A stretch of DNA of 64,000 nucleotides. Source: Klebsormidium nitens (Eukaryota; Streptophyta; Klebsormidiophyceae; Klebsormidiales; Klebsormidiaceae). A program made the translations under genes and the position numbers. The notes under the pieces are model-generated. The model saw nothing but the letters and a program-made list of their open reading frames with translations. It was not told where the DNA came from and ran no database searches. The stretch is taken from NCBI GenBank assembly GCA_000708835.1, contig DF237424.1, positions 1-64,000 on the forward strand. Reading direction: 5' to 3'. Below are positions 28,601 to 45,442 of the stretch, piece after piece. Numbering within the stretch: position 1 is the stretch's first letter; each line of letters starts with the position of its first letter.

Positions 28601-28814
28601 AACCTGGCGGTCCATAGAGTCAAAAGGGCGGCGTTGCACAGCACACAAGCTGCCTGGGATGACGCCAAACGACTGCTGCAAGACCAACGGTTGCAGCCGA
28701 CGAGCTACCTTCTACTACTCAGGGGAGGCGCGGTCCGCTTGCCAACACCATGCTCGACCAGGGATGATGTCCAAGAATACAAAGCGAGTCTTGTTGCCTC
28801 GAGATTGCTTGTGA
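25689..28814 (+). CDS. PHD-finger protein with four EsV-1-7 repeats
   Basis: Three exons (25689-25826, 26285-26621, 27064-28814) join in phase to 741 residues. The first ~130 residues look folded but I recognise no family (HLKLVFQNHPEVLL, DWRQTFASGVWPRI), followed by a basic KKKKKRT. Residues ~160-515 are Gly/Arg/Glu/Ser-rich and probably disordered. A PHD finger lies at 519-566, with zinc ligands as C-x2-C, C-x4-C, H-x2-C and C-x3-C; such fingers read histone tails. From residue 586 four EsV-1-7 repeats follow, each with C-x4-C, a 15-18 residue spacer, C-x2-H and then x3-GM. The family takes its name from an Ectocarpus virus gene and includes the brown-algal developmental regulator IMM; its biochemical role is not settled. 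A nuclear, chromatin-linked function is inferred. The start is the first ATG of the open frame; an upstream exon in the gap is possible. Confidence 0.85.
28143..28286 (+). other. PHD zinc finger domain
   Basis: This is the coding segment for residues 519-566. It begins CNACEDADNPELMLVC and ends GDWFCSVGC. The eight-ligand C4HC3 layout and the tryptophan two residues before the last cysteine pair are typical of PHD fingers. Confidence 0.85.
28344..28766 (+). repeat. Four EsV-1-7 cysteine-histidine repeats
   Basis: The repeats are at 28344-28442, 28464-28556, 28572-28661 and 28677-28766. They begin CSVPGC, CEILGC, CDVSGC and CKTNGC. Each continues to CGEH, CAKH, CTAH or CQHH and ends in a GM. 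The second repeat matches the described C-x4-C-x16-C-x2-H spacing exactly; the others have 18, 15 and 15 in the middle. Confidence 0.85.
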
Positions 28815-30527
28815 GGTGGTTTTAGCAACATACATGAGGAATTCCGTACTCGATTAGAACTGAACGAGAGAATCTTAGGCTAGCAGCTACACCGGGTGAG
28901 ATAACAGCTTCCTTGGCCACGGTTCAATCGTTGATTGGACATTTGATTCCGAATGTGGATTGATTGTCAAGCTAGGCAGCTCTAAAACTATGTCATGCAT
29001 CAAGAGTGCTTGGCGTTTGCATGCACTGCGGTAGCAGAATGCATATTCCGATATTGAAATGCAGCTAGTAGATTACAACTAGATATACAAGCATCCGGCA
29101 TGTTCTATTAGTCACTCGACGTACTCGAACCGCGGGCGAATCTAAACCGAGCAGCTCCGGCTTCAAAAAAATGCAGGTGCTATACATGCTTCAGGCGCTT
29201 TGGTGACTTGGATCATTGGTTGAAGTTGATTTCGAGAAAGTTGAAAGCCAGAAAACTTGGGCGCGCCATTCGATGGCAGAGAATTGTGACTCACAGACTG
29301 CAGCATGCATGTGAGCAAATTGTTGATCAAACTCACATGCTGCGCCAGGCTGTAGTGACATGCAGTAGTCATGTGACATAGAGTGCAATGATCTTATGCA
29401 TGTTGTTCGACCACGATGTTCTCTTTTAAAAACGCCATAGCCACATGGGCCATATAGGCTTCCATGGCATACACATGGCCACCCCGGGCCGTCAATGTTT
29501 GAATTGCGTCGGAACGCCTAGCTAGCCTACCGTATCTCATGGTACTGACTTACGTAAGTCAGTGTGCTACATGCTACAGTACACTACACTACACATGATC
29601 GGATGATCCCGGACGCGAGAACCCAATGCAACAATTTAGCATACATATACGCAATTTATGTGACATATTTCAACCTTCATCCGGATGGAGGTGATGGACG
29701 CGCGGGGACAGTTGTGGGATCATGTTAAGCTTTATACCTAAGCTAGCTATACTTAAGCTATACTTATTGAAGTTATACTATGATCGTAGTATAGCCTATA
29801 GTATAGCTATATCATAGTATCGATACGGAATCGCCAGCGTTCTGCTTGTGCAGACCGTGCGTCGCGGTCTGTAGGCATTGACATACATGTACTAAATTGC
29901 ATGTTGCATTCACGCCTACACTTTGCTTGCATGCACGAGTGTGGACTCGATTATGTTGTACTAATTTGAGAAACGGACAATAAATTACTCATATAAACCC
30001 TGAGATTGAAGGTGATGCGCCCAAACAATGATCAAATGCGAGACATGCCCGGGCCATGTTATAGGAGAGGCCGGGTCAGTCCGACATTCTTGTATGCACA
30101 CACCATATTTGATGGTGGCAACTTCAACACTGTGGGCCTTGAATGGGCTCAGAGAGAATATAATATCCTTGAACGACATCCATTTCAAATTGTTTCAACG
30201 TCGTACTGCAAAAGGTGGAAGCGCCCATTTTCCCGACGAACTGGCAAATACGGCAGGGCATGCAAGAACCTTTCAAGCAGTGCTTAATGAAGGCTCCACA
30301 CAGAACATAGACCCCAATAGCCCTGCAAAGTTCACAATAACATGAGGCTTTGCCGAGGCAATTGTTCAACAATGGCGCCGTAGCATGACTGGTTGTCTTC
30401 AGCTTCGTCACATACACAATATGAAGGGAAGGCCGTCAGCCTGCACTGTCACGTAGCACTCACAAGTGCCAAAAGAAACGGGCACTTGAAAAGGGGGATA
30501 TCAAGAAGCTGGCCCGAGGCAAAGAAC
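28815..30527. other. Convergent intergenic stretch, AT-rich core
   Basis: About 1.7 kb lies between the stops of the PHD gene and CYP71. No gene could be supported. An AT-rich block at 29730-29825 is full of CTATA/TATAG words and small inverted repeats. Confidence 0.45.
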
Positions 30528-33500
30528 TCATTCGAGGGTCGTGCTTATGATCTTCACATCCTCAAAAGGCTTGTCATTTTTATCAACTTTTACCTTTTCT
30601 ATTGCCTGCACAACATCAGCGCCCTTCACGACCCGACCAAAGACAGTATGCTTGTTGTCTAGCCACGGAGTTGCTACCGTCGTGATGAACCTGCGAAAAA
30701 AGGCGATAAGAATCACTCCGGATGTTATGAAGACCAAAGACTACCTCCCGTCAAAGGCGTTTCCCTTGACAAAGGCAACAGCTCGATCCAGTGCGCCACA
30801 GCTCAGCTTCAGCTCAGCTTGTTCGTTCACGTAGTTGGCTGGACACTTCGACCAGAAAAACCGGGGACCGAATATTCCAAATCTCCAGTAGAAGCTCTGC
30901 TTGGTTTTAGCATTTTTGGTCTTGACATCATTCAAATTGCCACCATTTCTCACCATTGCGAGCCGTTGGTGTTGGGCCCCGCATTGGCCATCGAGACGGT
31001 GAACGGCCGATCATGCCGCAGCGACTTGTGGAATTCGTCCTCGAACTCCCCGCCCCAGATGGACTGCCCCCCCGTGCCGTCCCCAAGGGGATCCCCCGTC
31101 TGCACCATGAAGCCCTTGATGACCCGGTGGAAGATCAGGTTGTCGAAGTAGCCGTTCTTGCAGTGCGTCACGAAGTTCTCGACGGTGCGCGGGCACTCCT
31201 CCGGGTACAGCCGCAGGTGGAGGTCGCCGTAGTTGGTGTGCACAGTCTGCCGAGGGAAGGGGGAAGGGTTGTGAGTGGACAGATTTGGGCGCTCGGAGTG
31301 ACAGCGGGTGCTCTGGCGATACGATCAACTGTGGTGCATGGAAGCGACCTTCCCTACGAAGCGGCTTGAAGTCAGTCCGTCCGCAGAGCCTTTCGCTACC
31401 AAGAACTGCCTTTCAAATGACAACCGACCACTGTGTGTCAAGACTTCGATGATGAATCTAAAGAACGAAAAAGAACTAGCGGAAGGAGCTCTAGTGGTTG
31501 AAGCGCGAAAGGGTTGACGACGACTCCTTTTCGGCAGGCTATCCGCAACCTGCCAACGCCGGAGCTTCCCAGTCTTTGTATCACTAGTGGCCGCCAGATT
31601 TTTAAAGTAAAGAAGTTCGCACGCTCGAAGCTGACCCATCCTTTTCCAAAAACCTTGGAAACGCTCCCGCTTTCTGCTTCAAACGAAGCCTTCAATACCC
31701 TCGAGCCTTGGCTTGGCATTCGGGATTGGACGACGTTTCCGGGGAGGGCTCTAGCTTCTCACCGTGCCCTCAGTGAAAGCCCTACATAAAGCAGAAGGCA
31801 CAACCCGAAAGCCCAAAATACTATCAAAAATCAGTACAAATCTCGCGTCGCTCACCACCCCCGTGGAGAGCTGCCCCGCCGCGGCCCGCCCGCTGTCGGT
31901 GAGCGCAAGCAGCTCCTCGGCGGGCGGCTTCTCGTTGAAGACGTCGCGCCCCTTGCTGACGTCATCCGCCTCCTCGGGCTCCCTCTTGGTGAACAGGTAC
32001 AGCCGGTGCTTCTTGAACGCGCAGCAGAGGAGGGTGACGTCACGGCCCAGCAGGTTCGGGTCGGGCGCGGTGGTAACGGTTCCGTCCGGGGCGGTAATGG
32101 TGATGGGCGCGGGGTTCTGCGAGTTGGCGGACAGGTTGGCGCGGTATGCCTTGCTGCCCTTCTTCTCGCCGCCCTGGAAGAGCGCGACGCGCAGGAAGCG
32201 CTCCGTGTTCTCGACCTTGCCGATGATGCGCACGCACCGGTTGGTCTGCAGGTTCACCACCTTAATGCTGCGGGGGAATGGGGGGGTGGAGTCGTCAGGA
32301 CGAGAGTGAAAGCACCGGCTCGAGACTGGAAACATTGGAAGTTGTGCAGGGGGTTCGCAGTTTGTGGACTCTTCCAAAGGAAGGACAACCTTCTTGCAGC
32401 GTCTTATAACGTTTTGTTGACCAGCTCGACGCTGGGCGTAGTCCATGACTAGACGTCAAATGCGAAAGTCAACCCGTCTTCCATCCCGAGGGAAAACCGA
32501 CAGAATGGAGGGGGGAAGGAACAGCACGGGCATCGTTTTGTGCGGAAGGGGTTCAGTTGCAGATTGTCAGAGGATCGACCCCTTGATGCCAGAAGAAGAA
32601 CCGCTAACCGCCAGACATCAAATTGAGCCGTCGAAGCATGTACACATGCAAACCACATTGTTAGAATCTTTGAGCGAGCGAGAACAGCCGTGACGTTAGA
32701 GTCAGCAGGGCGTTGCGAACGACAATCGAGCAACAAATAAGAGCGGAGCCGAAGCTGCACAGGGTCAAAAAGCCCGGCGCTTCTCGCACGCTTGGAATGA
32801 GAGAACATAAATCTGGGCGCATCAAAAGGCAGTTTTCCCGTCCAAGAGAGACGAGCGGCGCACTGGCTGCGAATGATACATTGCGGACGTCCTGAAGTCC
32901 AAATACGTAAACGGCGTCTGAAATCAGCGTCTAAAGCAGCCGTTGGACTTCCTAAGAATGAACATCAGAAGACCTCGAGGGGCCGTTAGTAGCGGCTCAA
33001 GGGCACTTGTTGACGCCAACTGTGCACGACAGCTCAGATTCACCAATCGCAGTCCTCACCCTAAGAGAGTGGGGTAGAGGACAAAGTTGCTGCTCTCGTC
33101 GAAGACCGCATTGGGCGGCACCGCTTCGGGGCTGGTTTCAATCTCCTTCTCGATGGCCAGCCGCCGCCCAAAGTCGATCGGGTCCAGCTTGAACAGCTCC
33201 GCATCCCCGCGCTGCAGCTCGGCGGCAGCCTGACGGGAAAAGGAAAGGGGATCGCGATTAGCTGCGGTCCCGATGAGCTCTTTGGTCTAGTTACCCCGCC
33301 GACAAACTGTTGGAAGGCCCAGAGGACTGACAGCGATCGGGCCTCCAAAAAACTGAATGACGCTCCTGGAGTGCGTTTCGATCGAAGTGAAGTCGAGCTC
33401 AGGATCGGCAAATATTGCTGATACCTCTGAATGCGAATTCTCAAACTTGAGCTTTTCAAAGCGATTCGAGCGGGGATGCTTCGACTCCCAAACCCAACGG

Positions 33501-36500
33501 AAACCCTCTCGATTTGTCTACAATCGGCAGAGACTCTGCCGGACTGACACTGGCCCAACGAACCCAGAGCCTTCCGAAGGCCGGCAGCTCACAGTCTTGC
33601 GCACGAGTCGATAATGAGTCACGTGTAAGCAGAGGCAAAGAGCACGTACTCGTCAAACTTCTATCTCGACTGATGTCGCAGAGTGTTTTCGTACCTCTCT
33701 GCTTTCGTCGTATGATCGTCGTAGCTTGCCCGTCTCGAACCGGAAGACTCGTATCCGTTTGTCAGGGGAGGTCGTCACGAACTGTCGGCCATCGGGCGAG
33801 ATCTGCACGCAAAGAGATGACGTCAAGCAATGGAGAACTTGTTCAGACTCGCATCGACCGAGCTAACGTTTGACTGAAGCTTCGACGTCAGAACACAAGC
33901 TCCAGATTGTCTTGGGGCTCAGTCCTGGAGTACAAATGGCGGCGCACGAGAACCGGTGAAAGGAAGATCGCCCAGTATGCAGCAGCGCTGGAATTTTACA
34001 GTGAGTTCGTTTAGATGGGCAGCGAGTGCAGCACGTTTTCCCGCATTTTTCCAAGCATACAGCAGCTGGGCCAACGTTTAACGAGAATTGCGGTTGTTTG
34101 TGTCTCTAAAACTAGGGTCCTAGTATCGGACACGTACTTTCGTTCCTCCCATCCCGTCACGTAAGCCTGCCCAACAAGAAGGTGGCAACGAGTCTCACCT
34201 CCAGAGAGGAGGCTGTGGTTTTCGCCTTGGCCAACGCATACAGGTCGGTGTCCGTTTTATACCGGAAGCTGACACTGCAGAGAAGCACATGGAGAGTCAG
34301 CACGGCCCCAGAAAGGTTACCGCCGCCGGAGCAACCTCGGGTTTGAACGCAGCACTCTGGACTGAAAGCCTGATCCCTAAAGCTTTGGATTGCTCCGGGG
34401 GGTCCCGCAGAAGCGAGCTGTATGTGCGTCTCTTTACAGAGCCCAGGAAGTCCACTTCCGGGTTCGAATCTTGTTTGGACGGTCCAGATCGCTAGTACGG
34501 CCGATCTGGGTCTCCAGAGCTGCCTTTTGAATAGAAAGCTAACGGGGACTGGGTTAGCAGCCTGACGCCCAGATCTTTGTTGAGCAAGACAACTATCTGG
34601 CAAATCATTTCACACTGGGCTCCTTAGAATGAAAGCGTCAGGTAGGTGCTACTAGGTAGGTGCTAATAGGTAGCTGCTAAACAAAGGGACCAATGATGCT
34701 ACTTGAAACCTGTGGCCAACAAGATCAAGGAAAACACACGTTTGAAGCTCTGTCTTACATGTCTGTGTTGCCGACCGGAACCTAGCAACCCAGCAATCCA
34801 GCAACTCAGCCAAGAAGGCTTCTCTCGCCCCCACAACCTGTGATGGCGAGAGCCTACCTGCTGCTTGGCAGATCGCCCGTGTCTGGCGACCAGTACTCCA
34901 GAAGCCCCTTTGTGTCCGCCGAAATCACGACATGGCGGGCCACGTTGTACCGCATCACCTGAACTGGACTACTATGAACCTGCAAAGCCAGAAACGACCT
35001 CAGTACGGGTGTTCGAAATTTCGCCTTGGCCTACTTTCTCGTTCTTTTTCCAATTTTTGACAGCTCACCGTTGCAAAACAGTATGCTTCTGCTGTCCCCG
35101 CATGCTTACAGTTCAAGAGCCCCTGCCAGCACTTAGATTGACAGGGAGCTCCACAAGAAACAGGAGCTTTGCTTTGCTTTGCTCTTCACGGCCTTTCTCC
35201 AACCAAAGTGAACAAACGGAATTTCGGATTCAAAAGCGTCTCCAAACTCGTCTCAAAACTTTCCAACGTATTGGGCCTACCTTCATGCTCTTGATGGGGT
35301 CGTTGGACCCCGACCTTGCATCGTAGATGTGCACCTGCGCCAAGTCCGCGTCTGCGACCGCCAGCCTGGCCTGCGCCTCCCCCTTCTTAAACACCCACTC
35401 GACAGCGCTAGGGGTGTAGGGTAACCGCAGCATGGCCATCATGTCAAAGCTGACGACGTCAAAGATCTTGGCAGACTTGTCCGTGGAGATGGTCGCCGCG
35501 AGCAGGCCGTCCGGGCTGACCTGCAGAAACTCCCACGGTTGAGTCCAGATGTGAGCAATGTTCTTGCGACACCAGGAATCTAAGCACGAGGTTTGAGAAC
35601 ATCGAGCAAGCGTCTGCATTTCGGCTTCGTTGAGTTCAAGTCGGCAAGCGGCGTGCAACTTGCGCCTGACCCAGCATGAGTTGAATGTCGCGGCCACCAT
35701 GTCCGGAGAGTTTCACCTGATCCAAGCTTCTGCTTTTGACTGTCAGAATGAATCGAGGAGAATGCGGACTCCTGCCCAACTTTCAAGTTCACTTCCCTCG
35801 ACTGTAACTCCTCGGATCACTGGTCCAAAAGGGTCTTGCCGTCAATGTCAACCGTCAGACTCCTTTTCTTTTGCAAAGAACGTCTGCCAGGATCGCCTGG
35901 GAGTCCGCGCTTTTCTCCCACTTGTTGTGTTGTCTAAACCAAATCAACACTCCTGACATGAGCTTTTCAGATGAGTGAACCTTACACGCGGTGGTCTTCC
36001 ATGCAGTTCAGAGTTGACACCCCAGGAAGTCAACATTTGCAACCATACTTGCACAGTGTCTAAGAGAAATCATTCCCCCAGAAATGAAGGGCAATTGAAG
36101 AAGATGCGAGTATCTGGTCATTGACTTACCACCAGGCCAGTGACAGGTCCTAGGTGCGCTCTGAAGTGCTTGGCAAATTCGATTCCCATGGGCTTCTTCT
36201 TCCAAAACTTGAGGTGACCTGGGGAAGAGCAGGAAGTTTTGGGCTTGTCAGATGAGTGGAGAGTTTTGCACTTCGACCCCGACATCCAGAAGTTCGCAAA
36301 ACATCGCATCTGCTCGGTGATCCAACGAACATTAAGTATAAATCATTGTGGACTTGGATTCCGCCTTAATTCGTCGTCTATGATAGTCCCTCCTTCCGTG
36401 GGGGCGCACATGTGGCTTCTTGTGAACAAGGACACGGGGTTTGGACTCAGCAAAGCTCACCATCTGCACTTCCGGTGATAAAAAAGTCTGCGGGGGACAC

Positions 36501-36926
36501 CGCAACGACCGTGACGATGTCACGGTGCATGTAACTCTTCTCATACCTGCAAAACAACGGGCGCCTTTAGGATTGAAGCCACCACCACCCAAACAGGCAA
36601 ACGTACATCTTTGGGAGCGGTAGTTGCCTCTGTCTCCGCTTTCTTCTCCAATTGCTGATCTCATCATCGAAGGTGCCAAGGCCCAATGTATCTGGGGGAG
36701 TAGGTCAACGACCTTGAGTTACTTCTACTTACATTTCAGCAGATGGTATAGCGTCCAGGTACACTTTCTCAAATTCCAACTGCTTTTTCCTCTTCTTTGG
36801 TTGTGGCAGAGCAGGCCCGACCATTTCTTCCTCCTCCTCGACCTCCTCTCCCTCTTCTTCAATCGCATCCAAAGGCCTCTTCCGAGGGCCGTCATCAGGC
36901 TGGCTTTGGTCTTCGGGAGCCCCCAT
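30528..36926 (-). CDS. CYP71: CYP71/PPWD1 WD40-cyclophilin
   Basis: Eleven exons (36926-36733, 36546-36461, 36218-36130, 35520-35281, 34979-34858, 34274-34199, 33802-33695, 33229-33060, 32267-31856, 31246-30954, 30690-30528) give 650 residues, close to the Arabidopsis protein. The N-terminus is acidic, then carries [18 protein letters not shown], a likely nuclear signal. WD40 repeats follow ([48 protein letters not shown]). The linker with [19 protein letters not shown] is typical. The cyclophilin domain starts near residue 500 and keeps [26 protein letters not shown] and [12 protein letters not shown]. Plant CYP71 binds chromatin and acts in gene silencing and organ formation; animal PPWD1 is a spliceosomal peptidyl-prolyl isomerase. 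One oddity is tryptophan 597 where the family normally has phenylalanine (GSQ-F-F). It is divergent from VHA-B. Confidence 0.96.
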
Positions 36927-37608
36927 AATTGCTGACCCGCAAATGTATAACACAACTCTGGTCAGTGGATGCCGGCCCAACAAAAGTCTCACGCTCGTAC
37001 CAGCTGCGCTGCCCGCTCCAACCTATTGCAATTAGTTCTGCACATGTGAAGCAACTTCCACCAAAGGCCAGGGCAATGAAGGAGACAATGAACACTTCTC
37101 TTGTTCTCTTCAAACCCGTTCGTATCGGAAAATATCAGGGGTGGTGCTTCCTCCTGACCTTCATAGAAGTGGATCTTCCAAGTGCTTCCTTGCACTTGCT
37201 TGAACTGTGAACATTCATGATTCAGCTTTCTCTGGAGCTAACTTAGCCTGGGCTAGCCCAGGATTTTCCAAATTGGCATTGGCATTCCGCTCAAGGGGAC
37301 GGAAAGGCAGTTCTTTTCGGCGGATTCCGGCTCCCCGGGGCCCAGCTGCTGCGCCCGGGGCCTCTGGCCCCTCTGCGATGGTTTCTTTCGGTATAGGTTT
37401 CTTTCGATCGGCCCTGACTCAGACCCAGGGCCAGAGTCTGTGCAAGCTGTGCAGCCGCTTGATCAGCCGCTTGGTTTCGCAGGATCCCTTAGGCTTCTGC
37501 ACCATTTTGCGCTGCATTAGCTGACCTTTGCAGATTGTGGGAGGAGGATAAGGGCAGGATTTTAAGCTGCAAAGACAGCAGACTCGGGGTTTTTGTGCAT
37601 CAAGCAAG
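36927..37608. promoter_or_regulatory. Shared 5' region of CYP71 and VHA-B
   Basis: This 682-bp stretch separates the divergent starts of CYP71 and the V-ATPase B gene and should carry both promoters and leaders. A small palindrome-like CCTGGGCTAGCCCAGG occurs at about 37247. No recognised core-promoter element stands out. Confidence 0.45.
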
Positions 37609-42615
<5,007 letters not shown>

Positions 42616-45442
42616 AGTCGAGGAAGCGTCACTAGTAGCACGGATTCTCATCTACTTCATTTGACAATGCACACATCTCTCTTGGGACCAAAAAACATTT
42701 CGATTGCAAGGCGGTCTGCATCATTACTCAGCGTCTGCAGAGGGGTCTTGTCCGCGTCTGTCAAGGGGTCTTGTCTGAAGTCGGTAAAAAGTCCGGACTT
42801 TTCTTGCCAAGACCTGACTTCGCCTAGAGTACACAGAACTGTTCGAGGTATCGTCAGAAGGGAATTGCAGATGCGTAATCCTGCTTGCCAGTCGCGAGAA
42901 GTCAAATGCAGAATCTTCCCCTCCTGGCGATGCTCAAGCCTCGGTAACCTGTCGCCCGGTCTGACTTACGGTTCAGCCCTTCTTGACTCACGAGCGTTCC
43001 TCCGGCAGGAAATGGAGAGGGCAAGAATCTGACCTTCACCATTTGCAGGACTGACCACATACGCGCATCTTGTTCATGCAGTAATCGCCAACATCCAGAC
43101 GCGACCGTCCGGCTTCAAGGGATTGCTTCCATACCCATGTACAGCTTCTGCTGGTATTTGATCTCACTTTATTATTCGTAGTGTTAAGCATTCTTGTCTA
43201 GCAAAGACCTTTGTCTTACAACCGCAAATCAACACTTCGGACTTGTTCCTACAATGATTCAGTGACTATACGCCAAGTCTTACGTTTTAATGAAATAAGA
43301 TCGCCAAGCTTACTCCCGTTGGTCAGGTTGCATCTTGCTCGATGCACCAGGGCTTTGTAACAAGCTCAATCCCCAGCTCTCTATTCAACATCTAAGTATG
43401 CATGGACTGTTTTCAAGTAACTGCAGTCTGGCACGGCCTGATTTATCTTCGGAGATGGAGGAGTGTATGCGCTGCACATGAACTTTGAGCTCTTGCTATG
43501 GCGGCCGGCCGCGCCTGTATTTACCATGGTTAAGGTTAAGGTTAAGGAATTACCATGGTCAAAGGATGCAATTAACATAGAAAGCCAAAGTGCATATGCT
43601 TTTGTCAGACATTAAGGGCATGCACAGATTTGCCTTACTAGGGGCCCAGCTCAACATGCACAGCTGTGCATGTAACATAGGTTAATTGCCTGAAAAGCTA
43701 ATGCAACACGTTTGCTCATGCAATGCAGTCGAAAGATCAGACATGACATATGTGCACTGTGTGAACTATATCTGTATATAGTCTGGCATGACCGACAGCC
43801 CTGACGGGTGTGAGCGCGCACCACATGGTCCATTTGTCACGGTATACTTGCATCTGATCCAACCGGCGCATGCAAGTCGGTCACAAGGGCCCGGCATGTT
43901 TGTCAGACCCATTTCACATAATATTTGAACACCATTTCAATGACGCGCCTTCGATTTGTTCAAATCTACACCGTCCGATCACAGTCCATGCACTCATCCT
44001 ACTTTGATTGGAACCTTATAGTAGATTGTGATGTTCTCTTCTAGCCTGCTATTGATATCGCAGCTCATCGCCGGGCCAGTCAGTGCCGCTTCATGTGGCA
44101 TACTCATGTGTTGATCTTAGAGTATCACATATCATGCTTGAGCAGTTTCCTGAGCGCGCTAACTTCCACAACAGGCGATGCACCCGCTTTCAGGCACTCA
44201 CCTACGTAGTCGCGATCGCGTCGATTGCTGAAGTTTGAAAGCTGAAAGCTGAGATGTAATGCCTTCTCTGGTGCAGCTTGGCATCATGACTGGTTCAGAG
44301 AGACAGCTGGCGGCGGTAACACTGCAGCCGAACAATATTGTTGACATCAACAATGGCCCTGTCCTGCCATGTGCAATATACTCTGCATATGCAAGAATGT
44401 GCCCTGGGACCTGATGGCAGCCAGATCAACTAGATCAGATGTATGCGAAGGCGGCAATGTCGGAAATCACATACGAATGCCAATGCCAATGGCTTTCCCG
44501 GGTTTCCGAACGTCAACACAAATCTCAGCTCGTGTTCGATTGCAGTGCACGGGTTCCGCGCAATTTGAACCGTCCATATGAATCTGACCAGTTGATCGAC
44601 GGTACTGGACCACTGCATCAAGTATGCGCGCGTGAACAACAAGGGTTCTGTACGCGGGTAAGTTGGCGAAAGCTGAAAAGGCTGACTCGATGCACACTGG
44701 CAGTATTGGCCTAATCTTACTTCTCGGCCGCCACCAGGCAGCTGGCACGGCACCATCCGAATCGCTTTGGCAACAAGGGCGCTACCTATACTGCTCTGAG
44801 AAGCACTGGTAGGGCTACGTTTAAGTGCGGTACTGAGGAGGAAGTACCAGGTAGGACCCACCAGAGCTACCTGTACCTGAGCTCAAGCTGTGTAGCTAGG
44901 TACCTCAGACGTTGTAGATAGCTGTGCGTCATTGTATCCTTCACCGGTACAGTGCTCCGGTAGTAATAGGTATACCTACGGTACCTAGTATTGATGCAAT
45001 CTAGGTATTGTAAAGGACACGACCAGTGCGCCAAGGCTCAGGGGTCAGGGCATGTGCCAACCTGTCTATTCGCAACGAATTGACTGATCAGCAGATTTCA
45101 AGATTTCAACCCTCTCAACCCTGACTTCAGCGACCGTAGGGACCGCTTGTCAGTGGCCGTTGACTGCTATTTGGACCAGGATGCCTCAAACCAGCGCTCT
45201 TTCAATATGGTCAGCTTGCGGTGCATCTGCTGCTCATTGGAGAATATCCATGTTCCAATCCTCTCAATCAGAGCTTTGCAGCAGGTGGACAGAGGGGCAA
45301 GGACCTTTATTCCGGATCTTCGCAAAATCTGTCATCATTCCAAGAAGCATCCTTCCACAAGAAAGTGCAAGCGCTGCGCTAGACTGCCTTTGCTCTTCAA
45401 CGCCCCTGCGCTCCGCCTTCTGCGCCTCATCAGCACGTTAAA
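42616..45442. other. Intergenic stretch between VHA-B and MGC gene
   Basis: About 2.8 kb contains no supportable gene. Its left part may hold a VHA-B terminal exon or 3' untranslated region. A GGTTAA triplet repeat (43528-43547) sits between two ATTACCATGGT-like copies. Around 44830-45010 the words GGTACCT and TAGGTA recur many times. Confidence 0.4.
43528..43547 (+). repeat. GGTTAA tandem repeat
   Basis: Three full GGTTAA units followed by GG are flanked on both sides by TTACCATGGT-like direct repeats. The origin is unknown. It resembles a small slippage tract rather than a telomere. Confidence 0.7.

Noticed and set aside
27123-28687. Several antisense frames of 100-140 codons opposite the PHD/EsV-1-7 exon
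   Set aside because: They are shadows of the purine-rich, Gly/Arg/Glu-coding strand. The plus strand has the zinc-binding motifs.
25689-28814. PHD/EsV-1-7 gene as a recent viral insertion
   Set aside because: It has introns with good plant-type borders, sits among ordinary housekeeping genes and has no viral neighbours. The window gives no sign of an inserted virus.
34440-34500. GGGTTCGAATC T-loop-like sequence
   Set aside because: It lies in a CYP71 intron. No acceptor stem, D-arm or anticodon arm could be fitted, so it is not a tRNA.
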